A DNA stretch of 64,000 nt from Pectobacterium wasabiae CFBP 3304 (GCF_001742185.1 NZ_CP015750.1:3844001-3908000); one strand, 5' to 3'. Counted from the stretch's first letter, positions 29,276-38,411 are shown. Numbers and translations: made by a program. The notes: generated from the letters alone by a model not told the origin.

Positions 29276-31186
29276 ATGTCTTTAATTAGTGTTGCAGGTG
29301 CATGGCTGTCGTTTAGCGATGCGCCGCTGTTGGATAACACCGAACTCCATATCGAAGAAAATGAGCGCGTTTGTCTGGTTGGACGCAACGGCGCGGGTAA
29401 ATCGACGCTACTGAAAATTCTGGCTAAAGAAATCCCGCTGGATGATGGCCGTATCACCTATGAACAGGATCTGATTGTCGCCCGTTTGCAGCAGGATCCA
29501 CCGCGCGATGTTGCGGGTAGCGTGTTTGATTTTGTCGCTGAAGGGGTCGCCGCGCAGGCGGGTTACCTGAAGGATTACCACGCCATGCTGCGCCTGGTAG
29601 AAAGCGATCCGAGCGAAAAGAACCTGAATCAGTTAGCGAAGCTGCAGGACATTCTGGAGCATCAGGGGTTGTGGCAACTAGAAAGCCGCATTCATGAAGT
29701 GTTGGAGCAGCTTGGTCTGTCCGCCGATGCACCGCTGGCGTCGCTCTCCGGTGGTTGGTTACGTAAAGCCGCACTTGGCAGAGCACTGGTGAGTTCGCCG
29801 CGCGTGCTGCTGCTGGATGAGCCGACTAACCATCTGGATATCGAGACGATTGACTGGTTGGAAACCTTCTTGAAAACCTTTCAGGGCAGCATCGTCTTTA
29901 TCTCCCATGACCGTTCATTTATTCGCAATATGGCGACCCGCATTGTCGATCTTGACCGCGGTAAACTGGTTTCCTGGCCGGGTAATTACGAGAAATATCT
30001 GGAAGGGAAAGAAGAAGCGCTGCGGGTTGAAGATCTGCAAAATGCAGAGTTCGATCGCAAACTGGCGCAGGAAGAAGTGTGGATCCGTCAGGGCATCAAA
30101 GCTCGTCGCACCCGTAATGAAGGCCGCGTGCGGGCGCTGAAGGCAATGCGTCAGGATCGTGCGCAGCGTCGTGAGGTGATGGGGTCGGCGAAGATGCAGG
30201 TTGAAGAGGCGGCTCGCTCCGGCAAGATTGTGTTCGAGTTGGAAGACGTCAGCTATCAGATTGACAACAAGATACTGACACGCAATTTCTCCGCTCAGGT
30301 ACAGCGCGGTGACAAGATTGCGTTGGTGGGGCCGAATGGCTGCGGTAAAACTACACTGCTAAAATTGATGCTGGGTGGGTTAGAGCCTGTCAGCGGACGC
30401 GTGCACTGTGGTACGAAGCTGGAAGTTGCCTATTTCGATCAGCATCGCGCTGAACTCGATCCAGAACGCACGGTGATGGACAATCTGGCGGAAGGCAAGC
30501 AGGAAGTCATGGTCAACGGCCGCTCACGTCATGTGTTGGGCTACTTGCAGGACTTCCTGTTCCATCCAAAACGTGCGATGACGCCGGTAAAAGCACTGTC
30601 GGGTGGGGAACGTAACCGTCTGCTGCTGGCGCGCTTGTTCCTCAAGCCTAGCAACCTGCTGATCCTTGATGAACCGACCAACGATCTGGATGTGGAAACG
30701 TTGGAGCTGCTGGAAGAATTAATCGAAAGCTATCAGGGAACCGTCCTGCTCGTCAGCCACGATCGTCAGTTTGTAGATAATTCGGTCACCGAATGCTGGA
30801 TCTTTGAAGGCGAGGGCAAGATTTCCCGTTTTGTCGGCGGTTATTTCGATGCGCAACAGCAGCGCGCGACGACAACACCACTGCGCACGACGACGGCTCC
30901 GACAGTAGCCGCGTCAGCGACGGCAGCGAGTACCGCACCGTCCGCTAAACGAAGTGCCGGGAAATTAAGTTATAACCTTCAGCGCGAATTAGAGCAGTTA
31001 CCGCTGCGTATTGAGCAACTGGAGCAGGAAATTGAGTCGCTGCAAGCGCAGATGAACGATGCCAGTTTCTTTAGCCGCCCGCATGATGAAACACAGTCGG
31101 TACTGAGCGCACTGGCGGAAGCGGAAGGCGCGTTGGAAATCTGTTTCGCACGTTGGGAAGAGCTGGAAGCACAGAAAAACGGCTAA
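29276..31186 (+). CDS. uup: ABC-F ATPase Uup
   Basis: Uup is a soluble ABC-F protein with two ATP-binding cassettes and no membrane domain. In E. coli its loss raises precise excision of transposons and affects ribosome or DNA-junction processing. The 636-aa product has Walker A GRNGAGKST (about 38-46) and GPNGCGKTT (about 353-361), two signature/Walker B pairs (LSGGWLRKA...LLLDEPTNHLD; LSGGERNRL...LILDEPTNDLD), an inter-domain linker, and a C-terminal coiled coil after an Ala/Thr-rich spacer (535-560). It starts three bases after rlmL, implying co-transcription. Confidence 0.96.
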   Translation: MSLISVAGAWLSFSDAPLLDNTELHIEENERVCLVGRNGAGKSTLLKILAKEIPLDDGRITYEQDLIVARLQQDPPRDVAGSVFDFVAEGVAAQAGYLKDYHAMLRLVESDPSEKNLNQLAKLQDILEHQGLWQLESRIHEVLEQLGLSADAPLASLSGGWLRKAALGRALVSSPRVLLLDEPTNHLDIETIDWLETFLKTFQGSIVFISHDRSFIRNMATRIVDLDRGKLVSWPGNYEKYLEGKEEALRVEDLQNAEFDRKLAQEEVWIRQGIKARRTRNEGRVRALKAMRQDRAQRREVMGSAKMQVEEAARSGKIVFELEDVSYQIDNKILTRNFSAQVQRGDKIALVGPNGCGKTTLLKLMLGGLEPVSGRVHCGTKLEVAYFDQHRAELDPERTVMDNLAEGKQEVMVNGRSRHVLGYLQDFLFHPKRAMTPVKALSGGERNRLLLARLFLKPSNLLILDEPTNDLDVETLELLEELIESYQGTVLLVSHDRQFVDNSVTECWIFEGEGKISRFVGGYFDAQQQRATTTPLRTTTAPTVAASATAASTAPSAKRSAGKLSYNLQRELEQLPLRIEQLEQEIESLQAQMNDASFFSRPHDETQSVLSALAEAEGALEICFARWEELEAQKNG

Positions 31187-31207
31187 GCTACGTTGTCTGT
31201 GTTATGT

Positions 31208-31240
31208 CATCAATACGGGAGGTTAACTCCCGTATTGATG
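31208..31240. terminator. Perfect 14-bp hairpin between uup and pqiA
   Basis: CATCAATACGGGAG (31208-31221) and CTCCCGTATTGATG (31227-31240) are exact complements around GTTAA. No T-run follows. It lies 21 bases after the uup stop and 47 before pqiA, so it may end or trim the uup transcript. Confidence 0.55.
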
Positions 31241-31287
31241 GAAGATGGTTTCGGTCAGAAGCTGACGAGTATTGAAGGAGAGGGCGC

Positions 31288-32634
31288 GTGTGTTCCCATC
31301 ACGATCGGCATGACTGTAATCTCCAGCGTGAGCATGGCCTTCACGATGAGCGTGGCCTTGAACACGAACATCATCACCATGATGACTATATGCTTTGCCC
31401 GCAGTGTGACCTGCTGGTGGAGCTACCCGCTTTGTTACAGGGACAGAAAGCGACCTGTCCACGCTGCAAAACCGCGCTAACCAGCCGTCAGGCGGAACCA
31501 CGTAAACGGCCAGTCGGCTATGCAGTGAGCGCACTATTCATGCTATTGCTGGCAAACCTTTTCCCCTTCGTTTCTATGCGCGTGGCGGGGATCACCAGCG
31601 AAATTACCCTGATACAGATTCCTAAAGTGATGGTGGAGGAAAACTACGCCAGCGTAGCAACACTATTTATGCTTTTTGTTCAACTCGTCCCCGCTTTCAG
31701 TATGGCGACCCTTATCTTGCTTTGCCTGCATGTGTCGCTGCCGCTGCCATTGAAAAAGGGTATGGGCAAGATGCTGTTTCATCTTAAAAGTTGGGGCATG
31801 GCGGAGATTTTTCTGGCTGGTGTATTGGTCAGCTTTGTTAAGCTGATGGCCTATGGTGACATTGGCATCGGCACCAGTTTTATGCCTTTTGTTCTGTTCT
31901 GTGTGCTACAACTGCTTGCCTTCCAAAGTCTCGATCGCCGCTGGTTGTGGAATGATGTTGTGTCGCCGCCAGCATTACCAGCCCCCCCGGTTTTAGGGAA
32001 AAGTGGGCTATCGCAAGGGCTGCGTTCGTGTTCATGTTGCACCGCCATTCTGCCCGCCAACCAGTTAATCTGCCCACGCTGTCACTCACGCGGACATGCC
32101 CGTAAGAAACATAGTCTGCAATGGACGCTGGCGCTGCTGATCACTTCGATAATGCTGTACATCCCCTCGAATCTACTGCCGATCATGGTGACCGAAGCCC
32201 TCGGCGATCGTATGGGATCGACGATCATGTCAGGCGTTATCCTGCTGTGGGGAATGGGATCTTATCCTGTTGCCTTGGTGATTTTTATCGCCAGCGTGAT
32301 GGTGCCGACGCTAAAAATGCTGGCGTTAGGCTGGCTGTGCTGGCAGGCCAATGGTAAAACCAAAAAAACGGAAGACAGCGAGCGAATGCACGTCATCTAT
32401 GAGATGGTTGAGTTTGTTGGGCGCTGGTCAATGATTGATGTATTCGTTATTGCTGTACTGTCTGCGATGGTGCGCATTGGTCGTCTGATGAGTATTTATC
32501 CCGCCATTGGGGCGGTACTGTTCGCGGCCGTGGTGATTCTGACCATGTTTGCCGCGATGATGTTTGATCCCCGTTTGCTGTGGGATCGTCGCGATGATGT
32601 TCTTCATAAGGAGTCTTCCGTTGGCGAAAGATAA
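31288..32634 (+). CDS. pqiA: PqiA, inner-membrane protein with His-rich N-terminus
   Basis: PqiA is the integral inner-membrane part of the PqiABC lipid-transport system, inducible by paraquat through SoxRS in E. coli. Translation starts at a GTG (31288) with AAGGAGAGGG just upstream. The 448-aa protein is about 30 residues longer than E. coli PqiA. The excess is an N-terminal stretch with many His and acidic residues (residues 4-34, including HEHHHHDDY). After it comes a zinc-ribbon-like CPQC...CPRC pair, four membrane segments, a second CSCC...CPRC pair near 260-280, and four more segments. The start of pqiB lies inside its 3' end. Confidence 0.94.
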   Translation: MCSHHDRHDCNLQREHGLHDERGLEHEHHHHDDYMLCPQCDLLVELPALLQGQKATCPRCKTALTSRQAEPRKRPVGYAVSALFMLLLANLFPFVSMRVAGITSEITLIQIPKVMVEENYASVATLFMLFVQLVPAFSMATLILLCLHVSLPLPLKKGMGKMLFHLKSWGMAEIFLAGVLVSFVKLMAYGDIGIGTSFMPFVLFCVLQLLAFQSLDRRWLWNDVVSPPALPAPPVLGKSGLSQGLRSCSCCTAILPANQLICPRCHSRGHARKKHSLQWTLALLITSIMLYIPSNLLPIMVTEALGDRMGSTIMSGVILLWGMGSYPVALVIFIASVMVPTLKMLALGWLCWQANGKTKKTEDSERMHVIYEMVEFVGRWSMIDVFVIAVLSAMVRIGRLMSIYPAIGAVLFAAVVILTMFAAMMFDPRLLWDRRDDVLHKESSVGER

Positions 32635-34261
32635 TCATGCCGTTGCGGATGTAGAAACGATTAAACGCTGGTCACCGGTCTGGATTGTACCGATTGTCAC
32701 CGTGCTGATCGGTGCCTGGATATTGTTTTACCATTTCAGCCACCAAGGGCCGCAAATTACGCTGATTACCAGCAACGCCGAAGGCATTGAAGCAGGTAAA
32801 ACTGCTATCAAAAGCCGCAGCGTCGATGTTGGGGTGGTAGAAAGTGTTGTACTGAGCGACGATCTTCATCGGGTGGAGATCAAAGCACGTTTGCATGACG
32901 GCATGGATAAATTGCTAAAGCAGGATTCCGCTTTCTGGGTGGTGAAGCCGCAAATCGGTCGTGAAGGGGTTTCCGGTCTGGGTACGTTGTTATCCGGTGC
33001 CTACATCGAACTGCAACCTGGTGCTAATAAAGATGAAAAGCGCGAATTTACCCTGCTGGATGCGCCGCCGCTGGCCTCGCCGGATGCGAAAGGTATCAGG
33101 GTAATACTGGACAGCGATCAATCCGGGCAGTTGAATGCGGGTGACCCTGTCCTGTTCCGTGGCTATCGGGTAGGGTCGGTGGAAACCAGCGAGTTTGATC
33201 CGAAAGAACGCAAGATGCGTTATCAACTGTTTATCTCAGCACCGTATGACGGTCTGATCACCAGCAACGTTCGTTTCTGGAAAGACAGCGGCGTCGCATT
33301 TGATATGTCGGCACAAGGCATGCGTGTCGAAATGGGTTCGCTGACTACGCTGTTTAGCGGTGGTGTCAGCTTTGACGTCCCTGCGGGATGGGAACTGGGT
33401 GATGCGGCCAAGGCAATGGCGCAGTACCGACTCTTTGATAGCCAGCGCAGTATTCAGGACTCGCTGTACACCGAATATAAAGAGTATCTGCTGTTCTTCA
33501 GCGAATCGATCCGTGGTTTACAGGCAGGAGCACCGGTTGAATTCCGCGGTATTCGATTGGGAACGGTTGCTGAAGCGCCATTCTTCCCGAAAAATATGAA
33601 GCAGGAACTGGATGATGATTACCGCATTCCAGTACTGATTCGTATTGAACCCGATCGGTTCGAGAAGAAGATTGGTGGCTCGTTCGATTTTGAACAGCAT
33701 TTGAAGCAAGCTCAACCGCTGGGGCTGCGCGCCTCGATGAAATCGGCCAACCTCCTGACCGGAGCGCTCTATATCGATCTCGATTTTTATCCACAAGAGA
33801 AAGGGGATAAAAAACTTTACGTTTTAGATGGTTACCCAATTCTTCCAACCATTGACGGTGGCCTGTCACAGATTCAGCAGAAACTGATGGCGGTGCTGGA
33901 TAAGGTGAATAACCTGCCGCTGAATCCGATGGTGAATGAAGCAACGAAGACGTTGACGGAAAGTCAGGCAACGCTGCGTGAAATGCAAAAAACGTTGGCG
34001 ACGCTGAACAAACTGACGTCCAGCAAAGCGATGCAGGATCTGCCGGAAGATATGCAAAAAACGCTGCTTGAATTGAATCGCAGTATGAAAGGCTTCCAAC
34101 CTGGTTCGCCAGCATATAACAAAATGGTTGCAGATATGCAGCGGTTGGATCAGGTCCTACGGGAACTCCAGCCTGTGCTGCGTACCTTGAACGAGAAAAG
34201 TAATGCGTTGGTGTTTGAGGCCCCGGGTAATCAGGATCCTCAACCGAAGAGGGCAAAATAA
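32621..34261 (+). CDS. pqiB: PqiB, MCE-domain periplasm-spanning protein
   Basis: PqiB forms a hexameric, periplasm-spanning needle of stacked MCE rings that connects inner and outer membranes for lipid transport. The start chosen is TTG at 32621: AAGGAG at 32608-32613 is well spaced, and the 546-aa product equals E. coli PqiB in length. A longer in-frame ATG reading would translate antiparallel pqiA codons. One N-terminal membrane helix (WSPVWIVPIVTVLIGAWILFYHF), then three MCE domains (starting near 40, 155, 280) and a C-terminal coiled-coil region. It overlaps pqiA by 14 bases and pqiC by one. Confidence 0.94.
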   Translation: MAKDNHAVADVETIKRWSPVWIVPIVTVLIGAWILFYHFSHQGPQITLITSNAEGIEAGKTAIKSRSVDVGVVESVVLSDDLHRVEIKARLHDGMDKLLKQDSAFWVVKPQIGREGVSGLGTLLSGAYIELQPGANKDEKREFTLLDAPPLASPDAKGIRVILDSDQSGQLNAGDPVLFRGYRVGSVETSEFDPKERKMRYQLFISAPYDGLITSNVRFWKDSGVAFDMSAQGMRVEMGSLTTLFSGGVSFDVPAGWELGDAAKAMAQYRLFDSQRSIQDSLYTEYKEYLLFFSESIRGLQAGAPVEFRGIRLGTVAEAPFFPKNMKQELDDDYRIPVLIRIEPDRFEKKIGGSFDFEQHLKQAQPLGLRASMKSANLLTGALYIDLDFYPQEKGDKKLYVLDGYPILPTIDGGLSQIQQKLMAVLDKVNNLPLNPMVNEATKTLTESQATLREMQKTLATLNKLTSSKAMQDLPEDMQKTLLELNRSMKGFQPGSPAYNKMVADMQRLDQVLRELQPVLRTLNEKSNALVFEAPGNQDPQPKRAK

Positions 34262-34827
34262 TGATGAAAGTCTGGACGCTAGCTCTGGTGCTGGTATTGA
34301 GCGCCTGTAGTAGTAGCAATACGCAGAAAACGTACTATCAGCTACCGACAATCGCGGATACCAACACGACGCAAATGGCCGCGACTCAGGGACGTCCGCT
34401 ATGGGTCGAGCATGTCAGCGTGGCGGATTATCTCGTCAATGCGGGCTTGGTCTACCAGACTAATGACGTGCAGTACGTCATTGCCAGCAATAACCTGTGG
34501 GCCAGCCCGTTGGATCAGCAATTACAGCAAGCGCTGGTGGCTAATTTGGGGCATAAACTGCCTGGCTGGGTTGTGACCACGCAGCCGCAGGGAAGTGAAC
34601 AGGCTGTGCTGAATGTTTCTGTCACGGGCTTTCACGGTCGTTATGATGGCAATGTTGTCGTCCGTGGAGAATGGATGCTGACCTATCAGGGAAACGTGCT
34701 TAAGCGCCCCTTTAGCGTGGTGCTACCACAAACGGAAGATGGCTATGACGCGCTGGTAAGAACGTTAGCGCAAGGCTGGCAGCAGGTTTCTCAGTCGATT
34801 GCTCAGCAGGCAGGTGCGCTTAACTAA
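34261..34827 (+). CDS. pqiC: PqiC (YmbA), outer-membrane lipoprotein
   Basis: PqiC is the outer-membrane lipoprotein partner that anchors the PqiB needle. The 188-aa protein has a lipoprotein signal with lipobox LSAC (Cys at 18; SSS after it is compatible with outer-membrane sorting) and the ABC-type-transport auxiliary lipoprotein fold (DUF330). Stop and start overlap as TAATG with pqiB, so the three genes form one operon, closed by a terminator at 34905. Confidence 0.94.
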   Translation: MMKVWTLALVLVLSACSSSNTQKTYYQLPTIADTNTTQMAATQGRPLWVEHVSVADYLVNAGLVYQTNDVQYVIASNNLWASPLDQQLQQALVANLGHKLPGWVVTTQPQGSEQAVLNVSVTGFHGRYDGNVVVRGEWMLTYQGNVLKRPFSVVLPQTEDGYDALVRTLAQGWQQVSQSIAQQAGALN

Positions 34828-34904
34828 GTGTTATCGATGTTTGGCATGATCCGATCGTTGTTTGAAACAACAACGACGTTAAAAGCCAAGGTGATAAAAA
34901 TCAG

Positions 34905-34954
34905 ACCTCTAAAGATGTAATGCTGTGATTGCGTTGCGTTTTTAGAGGTTTTTT
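34905..34954 (+). terminator. Terminator of the pqiABC operon
   Basis: ACCTCTAAA (34905-34913) pairs with TTTAGAGGT (34941-34949) around a 27-nt loop, followed by six T. The loop is longer than usual. Confidence 0.75.
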
Positions 34955-35143
34955 ATTGTTTTCAAATGGTTAGTTTTTTTCGTGCTTTAATGGGGAAAAT
35001 TCCTATTTTGGATCACAAATATGACACTGGCGTGAATTTTGCGCCTTGACCTTTGGCGGCAGAATCGGTATTGATAGTCTGTGGTTGCTTATAAAGTAAT
35101 CATTGTTTTCTTTCCACCAGATAAATAATGAGGGAAATAAGGC
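34955..35143. promoter_or_regulatory. rmf upstream region
   Basis: AT-rich leader between the pqi terminator and rmf, including a GAGGG ribosome site before the rmf ATG. In E. coli the equivalent region drives strong growth-phase and ppGpp-dependent rmf transcription; no specific binding site was identified here. Confidence 0.35.
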
Positions 35144-35311
35144 ATGAAGAGACAGAAACGCGATCGCCTTGAACGGGCTCATTCACGTGGTTATCAAGCT
35201 GGTATTGTGGGTAGACCAAAGGAATTTTGTCCTTATCAATCAATTAATGCTCGGTCTTACTGGTTGGGAGGCTGGCGAAAAGCCATGGAGGACAGGGCTG
35301 TTACCGCTTAG
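35144..35311 (+). CDS. rmf: Ribosome modulation factor
   Basis: Rmf binds 70S ribosomes in stationary phase and pairs them into inactive 100S dimers. The reading frame is 55 codons: MKRQKRDRLERAHSRGYQAG at the start and SYWLGGWRKAMEDR near the end, almost identical to E. coli Rmf (55 aa). It is basic and small. A strong terminator follows 23 bases later. In E. coli fabA comes next; here the synteny ends at this point. Confidence 0.97.
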   Translation: MKRQKRDRLERAHSRGYQAGIVGRPKEFCPYQSINARSYWLGGWRKAMEDRAVTA

Positions 35312-35334
35312 CGCGCCTTGTCATTAGAGGGAAC

Positions 35335-35364
35335 GCCTCCGCTTTTGCGGAGGCTTTTGTTTTT
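35335..35364 (+). terminator. Rho-independent terminator of rmf
   Basis: GCCTCCGC (35335-35342) and GCGGAGGC (35347-35354) with a TTTT loop, followed by a T-rich run. Confidence 0.94.
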
Positions 35365-35456
35365 AGGGGTCAAATACTCTGATTTTGCCTCTCTCTGTTC
35401 ACTCGATACAGAGATCAACTGACAGACGCGATCGCTCAATACGCTCAACAAATAAC

Positions 35457-35573
35457 ATGGCTGCGGATGACGATCCGGGGCTTTGTTGTTGCTGTAACGT
35501 CGTTTACGTAATCATTTCGCTTTCGACCATTTTTCTCATTTTTTTTGTCGTTATTGCGCGAATGTGGTTTTAA
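35457..35573 (+). CDS. Candidate small membrane protein with four consecutive cysteines
   Basis: This 38-codon frame encodes an acidic start (MAADDDPGL), then CCCCN, then one strongly hydrophobic helix (about residues 15-34, VVYVIISLSTIFLIFFVVIA) and ends RMWF. The layout is that of a single-pass small membrane protein; the Cys cluster at the membrane edge could bind metal or be lipidated. No strong ribosome site is visible, and an upstream in-frame start at 35385 is possible. I do not recognise the family. It lies at the synteny break after rmf. Confidence 0.4.
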   Translation: MAADDDPGLCCCCNVVYVIISLSTIFLIFFVVIARMWF

Positions 35574-35719
35574 ATTGAGCGAATAGGGTAATTATTCATT
35601 ATTTTTTGTTAAAAAATCTATCATTACTACCTGAATGGTATGGCTCAAGACGGCAATGTAGTGTAACTTTTTCTTCGGAATTTTCTGAAAAGAAGTTAGA
35701 GATTAGAGAGAAGAATACA

Positions 35720-37279
35720 GTGAAACTACGAACCAGAATTGCACTGCTATGCGGTACGACCTTGTTAGGGATGCTAATTTTATCTGCGGTGGCGCTGAAT
35801 ACGCTTTATAGCACGATGATGAGTGAGCGCACTGGCCAACTCTCTACGCTGGTGGAACTGGCTCATTCGGCGGCGCAGAAAGCGTATGACCTGGAGAAAA
35901 GTGGTCAACTGTCGCGCGACGAAGCAGAGAAAGAAGCCAAACGGGCGATAGCCAGTTTCCATCAAGGCGATCGCTATTTCTTCGTGCGCGGTTACACGAA
36001 CGATGTGAACTATGTTCACCCTAACCCTAAGCGTGTTGGTATCGTCGATGCCAACGGCGGCAAGGAGGCCGGAGAACGCTACCGTGCTTCCCTGCAAGGC
36101 AAGACGATCGGTACGGTGATTGCCGAAGGGACGCGCCCTGGGCAGCAGAATAAGGTTGAGAAGCTCTATGCTGTCATCAAATTTGAGCCTTGGGACTGGA
36201 CGATTGGCTACGGTGATTACATTGATGATATTCAGCAGACATTCTGGCGCAATGCGCTGATCCTGCTGTCTTTAGGGCTGGTCCTACTGTTAATTATTTC
36301 CGCATTTGCATGGAATATGTTGCGCACGCTGATGCGCCAACTTGGCGGTGAGCCGCAGTACGCGGTTGATGTGGTACGCGAGATCGCGGAAGGCAACTTA
36401 CGCGTTGATGTTGAAACGAAGCCGGGCGATCAAACCAGTATTCTTTACGCAATCCGTGCGATGCGCGACAACCTATCACATTTGGTTAATCAGGTTCGCA
36501 GCAGCACAAATTCCATTGCCACGGCGTCAACGCAGATCGCATCGGGTAACGGCGATTTGTCCTCGCGTACCGAATCGCAGGCCAGCGCCTTAGAACAGAC
36601 GGCTGCGGCTATGGAACAACTGACCGCAACGGTGAAACAGAACGCGGATAATGCGCGGTATGCGAATGAACTCGCCGTATCGGCATCGGATGTGGCCGTT
36701 CGCGGCGGTGACGTTGTTAGCCGAGTTGTCGTGACGATGGATTCGATCAGTCTATCATCGCGTAAGATTGTGGATATCATCGGCGTTATTGACAGTATTG
36801 CGTTCCAGACGAACATTCTGGCGCTGAATGCCGCGGTGGAAGCGGCACGGGCTGGAGAGCAAGGGCGTGGTTTCGCGGTGGTCGCAAGTGAAGTGCGCAC
36901 GCTGGCGCAGCGATCGGCATCCGCAGCCAGAGAAATTAAAGGCTTGATTGATGATTCTGTTGCCAAGGTTGGAGAGGGCACGGATTTCGTGAAGCAGGCT
37001 GGCGATACCATGAATGAAGTGGTTGAGAGCGTACATCGCGTAACATCCATGATGGGCGAAATCAGCGTAGCGAGTGCGGAACAGCGTTCGGGCATTGAGC
37101 AGGTTAATCTCGCGATATCGCAGATGGATCAGAGCACCGAACAGAATGCGGCGTTGGTTCAAGAAGCATTAGCTGCGGCACACTCGTTGAATGAACAGGC
37201 ACAAGAACTGTCACGCACCGTTGAACAATTCCGCGTAGATGAATCCGCAGGCAGCTATCTGGCACTTGGGGCAAGGTAA
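35720..37279 (+). CDS. Methyl-accepting chemotaxis protein, Cache-type sensor
   Basis: A transmembrane chemoreceptor of the inner membrane that signals to CheA/CheW. The start is taken as GTG at 35720, preceded by a GAGAGAAGA site; the frame is open to 35606 but the extra 38 residues are not receptor-like. The 519-aa protein has a membrane helix (about 6-26), a periplasmic single-Cache (sCache_2-like) sensor with [10 protein letters not shown] and VHPNPKRVG, a second helix (about 175-195), a HAMP linker and a signalling domain with the hairpin tip EIKGLID... and [26 protein letters not shown]. There is no C-terminal NWETF-like pentapeptide, so it probably needs other receptors for adaptation. 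The ligand is unknown. Confidence 0.92.
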   Translation: MKLRTRIALLCGTTLLGMLILSAVALNTLYSTMMSERTGQLSTLVELAHSAAQKAYDLEKSGQLSRDEAEKEAKRAIASFHQGDRYFFVRGYTNDVNYVHPNPKRVGIVDANGGKEAGERYRASLQGKTIGTVIAEGTRPGQQNKVEKLYAVIKFEPWDWTIGYGDYIDDIQQTFWRNALILLSLGLVLLLIISAFAWNMLRTLMRQLGGEPQYAVDVVREIAEGNLRVDVETKPGDQTSILYAIRAMRDNLSHLVNQVRSSTNSIATASTQIASGNGDLSSRTESQASALEQTAAAMEQLTATVKQNADNARYANELAVSASDVAVRGGDVVSRVVVTMDSISLSSRKIVDIIGVIDSIAFQTNILALNAAVEAARAGEQGRGFAVVASEVRTLAQRSASAAREIKGLIDDSVAKVGEGTDFVKQAGDTMNEVVESVHRVTSMMGEISVASAEQRSGIEQVNLAISQMDQSTEQNAALVQEALAAAHSLNEQAQELSRTVEQFRVDESAGSYLALGAR

Positions 37280-37289
37280 TCCGCGCACA

Positions 37290-37337
37290 ATGGCAGGGTT
37301 CGTGTATCAACGAACCTTGCCCATTTACCCTTTTTTT
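37290..37337 (+). terminator. Terminator after the chemoreceptor gene
   Basis: ATGGCAGGGTTCG pairs with CGAACCTTGCCCAT (one bulge) and is followed by seven T at 37331-37337. Confidence 0.82.
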
Positions 37338-37362
37338 AATTATGCCGGGTTATGTTAAAACG

Positions 37363-37677
37363 CTATTTTATATGAAAAGTGTGACGCGGATTCTCCATTA
37401 TTAATGAATACGCGTCACAGTCGCCAATAATGTCATTGGCTTTTTTAATGAAATTTTTCGTTCTCCACTCCTTCAGTTCGTTAATCATCACGCTCACATT
37501 ATTTCTATCCATTAGGATCCTTACTGTCGTGGCATAACCCATCTTGCGGTTATAAGCTAGGTAAGACTTTTTATTGTTAACGGCAGGACTCATAAACGGA
37601 TAAAAATCCGTTGTTTCTTTATCCGTACTTGGATCCGTGTTGGGAAGGTTATTCTGAACTTCAATCATAGTTTTCAT
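37363..37677 (-). CDS. Uncharacterised 104-aa protein
   Basis: I do not recognise this protein. It is soluble and polar, with an N-terminal Asn/Asp/Thr-rich stretch (PNTDPSTDKETTD), a central basic segment (NNKKSYLAYNRKMGYATTVRILMDR) and a C-terminal YSLIMENPRHTFHIK. No signal peptide or membrane helix. The ATG at 37677 lacks a clear ribosome site; an in-frame ATG at 37668 is an alternative. It is flanked by the chemoreceptor terminator and the MarR promoter region, at the left end of the accessory block. Confidence 0.55.
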   Translation of the reverse strand: MKTMIEVQNNLPNTDPSTDKETTDFYPFMSPAVNNKKSYLAYNRKMGYATTVRILMDRNNVSVMINELKEWRTKNFIKKANDIIGDCDAYSLIMENPRHTFHIK

Positions 37678-37864
37678 CCGTTGGTCATAATATTGACCGG
37701 GTTAGAAAACCGGAGTACAAGGCCATTACTTTAGATAAGTTCTCATTCCAAGCGATGCCTATGTGTGATTGTTACACCGCTGTGGGCCTTACCATCATTG
37801 GGCTGAAGGATCTACAAAGAGAATCTTATTACCCCCTCATAACAGCATGTGCGTCATTAGATTA

Positions 37865-37884
37865 TGATTTCCAAATGGAAATCA
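37865..37884. promoter_or_regulatory. Palindromic operator 1 upstream of marR-type gene
   Basis: TGATTTCCAAATGGAAATCA; the perfect inverted repeat actually extends to 12-bp arms (37861-37872 and 37877-37888) around AAAT. It shares its outer half-sites with operator 2, 53 bases downstream. Both lie before the MarR-family gene, whose product very likely binds them. Confidence 0.75.
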
Positions 37885-37917
37885 TAATTCCTTTAAATAG
37901 CCTTTAAAATAGAAATT

Positions 37918-37937
37918 TGATTTCATTTTGGAAATCA
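37918..37937. promoter_or_regulatory. Palindromic operator 2 upstream of marR-type gene
   Basis: TGATTTCATTTTGGAAATCA, identical to operator 1 in 17 of 20 bases, all differences central. It ends 42 bases before the regulator's start codon, a position suited to autorepression. Confidence 0.75.
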
Positions 37938-37979
37938 TCTATCGTAAGTCCACGAGTTCGTAGCGAAAGGGTGAACGAT

Positions 37980-38411
37980 ATGTCTGAGGCCATTGATACA
38001 CTAGAAACCGCTTTATCCCGATTACAGTGTGTTCTTGTCGCTCGCAGGGCTTACTACACGCCAGAAAAGGTGTCATGGGGGCAGTATGATATCCTTGAAG
38101 TATTACGCTTAAATGGACCATCTACCCCCTCCACGTTAAGTGATAAATTGGGTATCACGCGAACAAGTATGTCAAAGTCGCTGAGGGTGCTTAAAGATCT
38201 GGGCTTCGTTACGCAAGATCAGGACGATATAGATCGTCGCGAGCAGAGAACTATCATTTCTGAATCAGGAAGGGACTTCCTCTCGCGAGCGTCGACAGGC
38301 CATCATGATATGGCAAAATTAGTAACGGGAGTATTAACGCCCGGAGAGCAAGCTATTTATACCGAATTATGTAATAAAGTTAGCAGCGTGCTCGACCTTA
38401 GCCGTACTTAA
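37980..38411 (+). CDS. MarR-family transcriptional regulator
   Basis: A 143-aa dimeric winged-helix DNA-binding protein of the MarR family, usually an autorepressor released by a small ligand. The start at 37980 follows AAAGGGTG and gives MSEAIDTLETALSRLQ; longer readings begin inside operator 2. The wHTH is visible: VSWGQYDILEVLRLNGPSTPSTLSDKLGITRTSMSKSLRVL in two parts (about 32-72) followed by the wing with DIDRREQRTI (about 85-95). The SDR gene 69 bases downstream is the likely target, together with its own promoter. Confidence 0.9.
   Translation: MSEAIDTLETALSRLQCVLVARRAYYTPEKVSWGQYDILEVLRLNGPSTPSTLSDKLGITRTSMSKSLRVLKDLGFVTQDQDDIDRREQRTIISESGRDFLSRASTGHHDMAKLVTGVLTPGEQAIYTELCNKVSSVLDLSRT

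Noticed and set aside
33498..34319. 273-codon open frame antisense to pqiB/pqiC
   Set aside because: Covered by two well-supported genes; the translation is Ser/Pro-rich low-complexity sequence typical of antisense frames.
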